DNA of 6,279 bases, from positions 1 to 6,279 of the forward strand of contig JAOZLO010000173.1 in assembly GCA_029934775.1 (NCBI GenBank), in the 5' to 3' direction. Position 1 is the first letter of the stretch. The number at the start of each line of letters is the position of its first letter. Of this stretch, positions 4,866 to 6,279 are shown in pieces. A program made the translations under genes and the position numbers. The notes beneath the pieces were generated by a model. The model was not told the origin of the DNA and did no database searches. It saw only the letters and a program-made list of their open reading frames with translations. The stretch comes from Desulfocapsaceae bacterium (lineage in GTDB: Bacteria > Desulfobacterota > Desulfobulbia > Desulfobulbales > Desulfocapsaceae).

Positions 4866-6279
4866 ATGTATAATTTCAACTCTCAATCAAAAGTTGCATT
4901 ACATCTTTCAGTTGCAGTCTCTGCATGTTTAGCCCCCTGGTTTAAAAATGATGTTCTTGAAGAAGGCCTTGTCCTTCTTCGTGAAAATGAACTGACGCAT
5001 TATTTTTTTTATCGCCATACAGCAGGAGCCCTTCTTCAAGACAAATACCCACTCACAATCGTTTTTGAAAAAAACAGCCGATTATACCAGGGGTTCACCC
5101 TTAAGACCGAGCACTGCTCACTATGTGGTCCTTCCCGCCATAGTAAACGGTGCAAACATGTCGCAGCCCTCTGTCTTTTGAGCTTGATTGAACAATCTGA
5201 TGGTCCCTTTTCCCCCATGCCTCTCCTCTTTCGGGATTCCTGGTGGGGAAAACTTTCTGGGTTTCTTCATGATTGGCTGTCCAGGGAAAAAGGACATTTG
5301 GAATGCACTTCAGATGAAGAGAAAATTTGTATCAAACGAACAGCAATGGAAGGAGGAGTTCAGGCCCAACTTTCTGTTTCAACGGCTATAGCATGGGAAA
5401 TATTTGACCAGGAATCAACCCCGCCAGAGATTCTCAAACTTTATAAAACTGCTCAAAAAATTTCTTTCAGTGAAACGGAAAGGGAGCTTGTTGCAGCGGG
5501 TTCGTCCAGCCGGGCTCTCAATCGTGACACCTCTATCTGGAGTAGGCTCTGTTCTCTTTTTTATGGGTTCGGTGTAGAAAAATTACCCCGTATTTCCTAT
5601 GAAAAAGACTCCGGGCTTTTCATGTTTTATTTTAAGAATAAACAGACTGCCGATCTGTTGGAAATTTTTCTCCCCAGGCATCGTACTTTGGAAATTCTAG
5701 GGCAGCTGGGCTGCAGGGAATCTGGTTTTTCTATCCTTCAGCCTGCACGACAGGGGGTTGAGGTCAAGATGGATGAAAAAGGAGAAATAACTGTAAATCC
5801 CCTGTTATGGCGGGATAGTCGGCAAACCCTCCTTCTTTCGGAAATTTCAGAGAGGAAGTTTGGCAAAAGTTATTTTTTCCCCGGAGAGGGTTTTCTTCCT
5901 TTGAATAAATATGATCCGAAAGGGAAAGTATCACGGCTCCGGAAAAAACAAGCCGCCACCCCCCTGTTTGACTTTATTGAACAGGATTTGGCGTTTGTGG
6001 TTGCTGACAGTGAACTCCATGATTTTTTAAAAGTGAACCGAGCTGCTCTCAGTCATCCAGACAATAGAGTTGACCAGAAGATATTTAAACTTCAGGTCAA
6101 GGTTCTTCCAGATACTCTGATCATCCATGAATTTCAGGAAGATCAGGACTGGTACTATCTCTCTTGTGACTACGGGCTTGGAAACAGTTCAATTTCTCTC
6201 GACGAGTTGTTGGAAAAAAGAGAGGAACGAGACACTCTCTATTCGGGGACAACCTCCTTACAGCTCAAAGACACTCCTC
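4866..6279 (+). CDS. SWIM zinc-finger protein, probable N-terminal part of an SNF2-family helicase, 3' incomplete
   Basis: The frame from ATG 4866 has no stop through the right edge: 471 complete codons, so the gene continues beyond the window. Residues 84-98 contain C84, C87, C96 and H98 followed by VAALCLL, matching the bacterial SWIM finger ending CKHxxAL. The first pair is CxxC rather than the usual CxC. N-terminal to it, WFKNDVLEEGLVLLRENELT resembles the start of SWIM/SNF2 proteins. The remainder is a mixed alpha/beta region with YFFPGEGFLPL and ISLDELLEKREER, comparable to the poorly conserved segment preceding the ATPase core in SNF2/HepA-type proteins. No Walker A or DEAH box is seen here; they should lie downstream if the call is right. 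Cytoplasmic nucleic-acid binding is expected from the finger. The start has no clear Shine-Dalgarno and lies 52 bases after the cyclase gene, so read-through from that operon is possible. No ATG lies upstream in frame before the cyclase end, and the next in-frame ATG (5217) would lose the finger. A SWIM protein of another type remains an alternative. Confidence 0.75.
   Translation, partial: MYNFNSQSKVALHLSVAVSACLAPWFKNDVLEEGLVLLRENELTHYFFYRHTAGALLQDKYPLTIVFEKNSRLYQGFTLKTEHCSLCGPSRHSKRCKHVAALCLLSLIEQSDGPFSPMPLLFRDSWWGKLSGFLHDWLSREKGHLECTSDEEKICIKRTAMEGGVQAQLSVSTAIAWEIFDQESTPPEILKLYKTAQKISFSETERELVAAGSSSRALNRDTSIWSRLCSLFYGFGVEKLPRISYEKDSGLFMFYFKNKQTADLLEIFLPRHRTLEILGQLGCRESGFSILQPARQGVEVKMDEKGEITVNPLLWRDSRQTLLLSEISERKFGKSYFFPGEGFLPLNKYDPKGKVSRLRKKQAATPLFDFIEQDLAFVVADSELHDFLKVNRAALSHPDNRVDQKIFKLQVKVLPDTLIIHEFQEDQDWYYLSCDYGLGNSSISLDELLEKREERDTLYSGTTSLQLKDTP

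Noticed and set aside
4869..4874. Perfect TATAAT just after the ATG of the SWIM gene
   Set aside because: No -35 box at suitable spacing (TGGACA is 24 bases upstream, TTGTTA 14), and it lies inside the coding sequence; transcription from it would miss the start codon.
5036..5391. Short frames on - (5036-5218) and + (5188-5391)
   Set aside because: Both lie within the long open frame that carries the SWIM finger and continues to the window edge.

Overview
The window looks like a chromosomal stretch of a mid-GC (mid-40s % by eye) Gram-negative bacterium. A signal-peptide-bearing outer-membrane beta-barrel protein shows the cell has an outer membrane. The V4R protein plus HAMP/PAS/GGDEF pair, the CPSF-like beta-CASP nuclease and the SWIM protein together resemble Desulfobacterota (former Deltaproteobacteria). 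That placement rests on protein style only; no taxonomic marker is present.

Layout, left to right. (1) The 3' ~1.37 kb of a beta-CASP metallo-beta-lactamase RNA-processing nuclease gene on +, cut by the window edge so that its N-terminal HxHxDH motif is missing. (2) A 15-bp-stem hairpin at 1378-1412 between two convergent genes, the likely terminator. (3) On -, a 411-residue exported protein: signal peptide, N-terminal periplasmic or surface domain, Pro/Val linker, PKD/Ig-like domain and a C-terminal eight-strand outer-membrane barrel. It starts at TTG. (4) A divergent intergenic region (2665-3003) holding a 12-bp palindrome and a ~109-bp MITE-like insertion (2853-2961) with imperfect terminal inverted repeats and an abutting 9-bp imperfect direct repeat. 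(5) On +, a tightly coupled two-gene signalling unit: a stand-alone V4R ligand-binding protein (3004-3522) and a soluble tandem-HAMP/PAS/GGDEF diguanylate cyclase (3524-4813), separated by one base. (6) On +, a long reading frame from 4866 running off the right edge, with a SWIM-type zinc finger near its N-terminus. It is probably the N-terminal third to half of a large SNF2-family helicase; the ATPase domain would lie beyond the window.

How the genes work together. The V4R protein and the diguanylate cyclase are probably one cytoplasmic c-di-GMP signalling module. The V4R domain keeps the zinc-site spacing (C-x22-E-x2-C-x7-C) known from phenol-sensing NtrC-type activators such as MopR/DmpR, so it may sense a small hydrophobic or aromatic molecule and act on the cyclase in trans. 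The MITE-like element lies 42 bp upstream of this operon's start codon and may have separated it from its original promoter. The nuclease, the outer-membrane protein and the SWIM protein show no obvious functional link to the module. No rRNA, tRNA, CRISPR array, complete IS or recognisable riboswitch was found.
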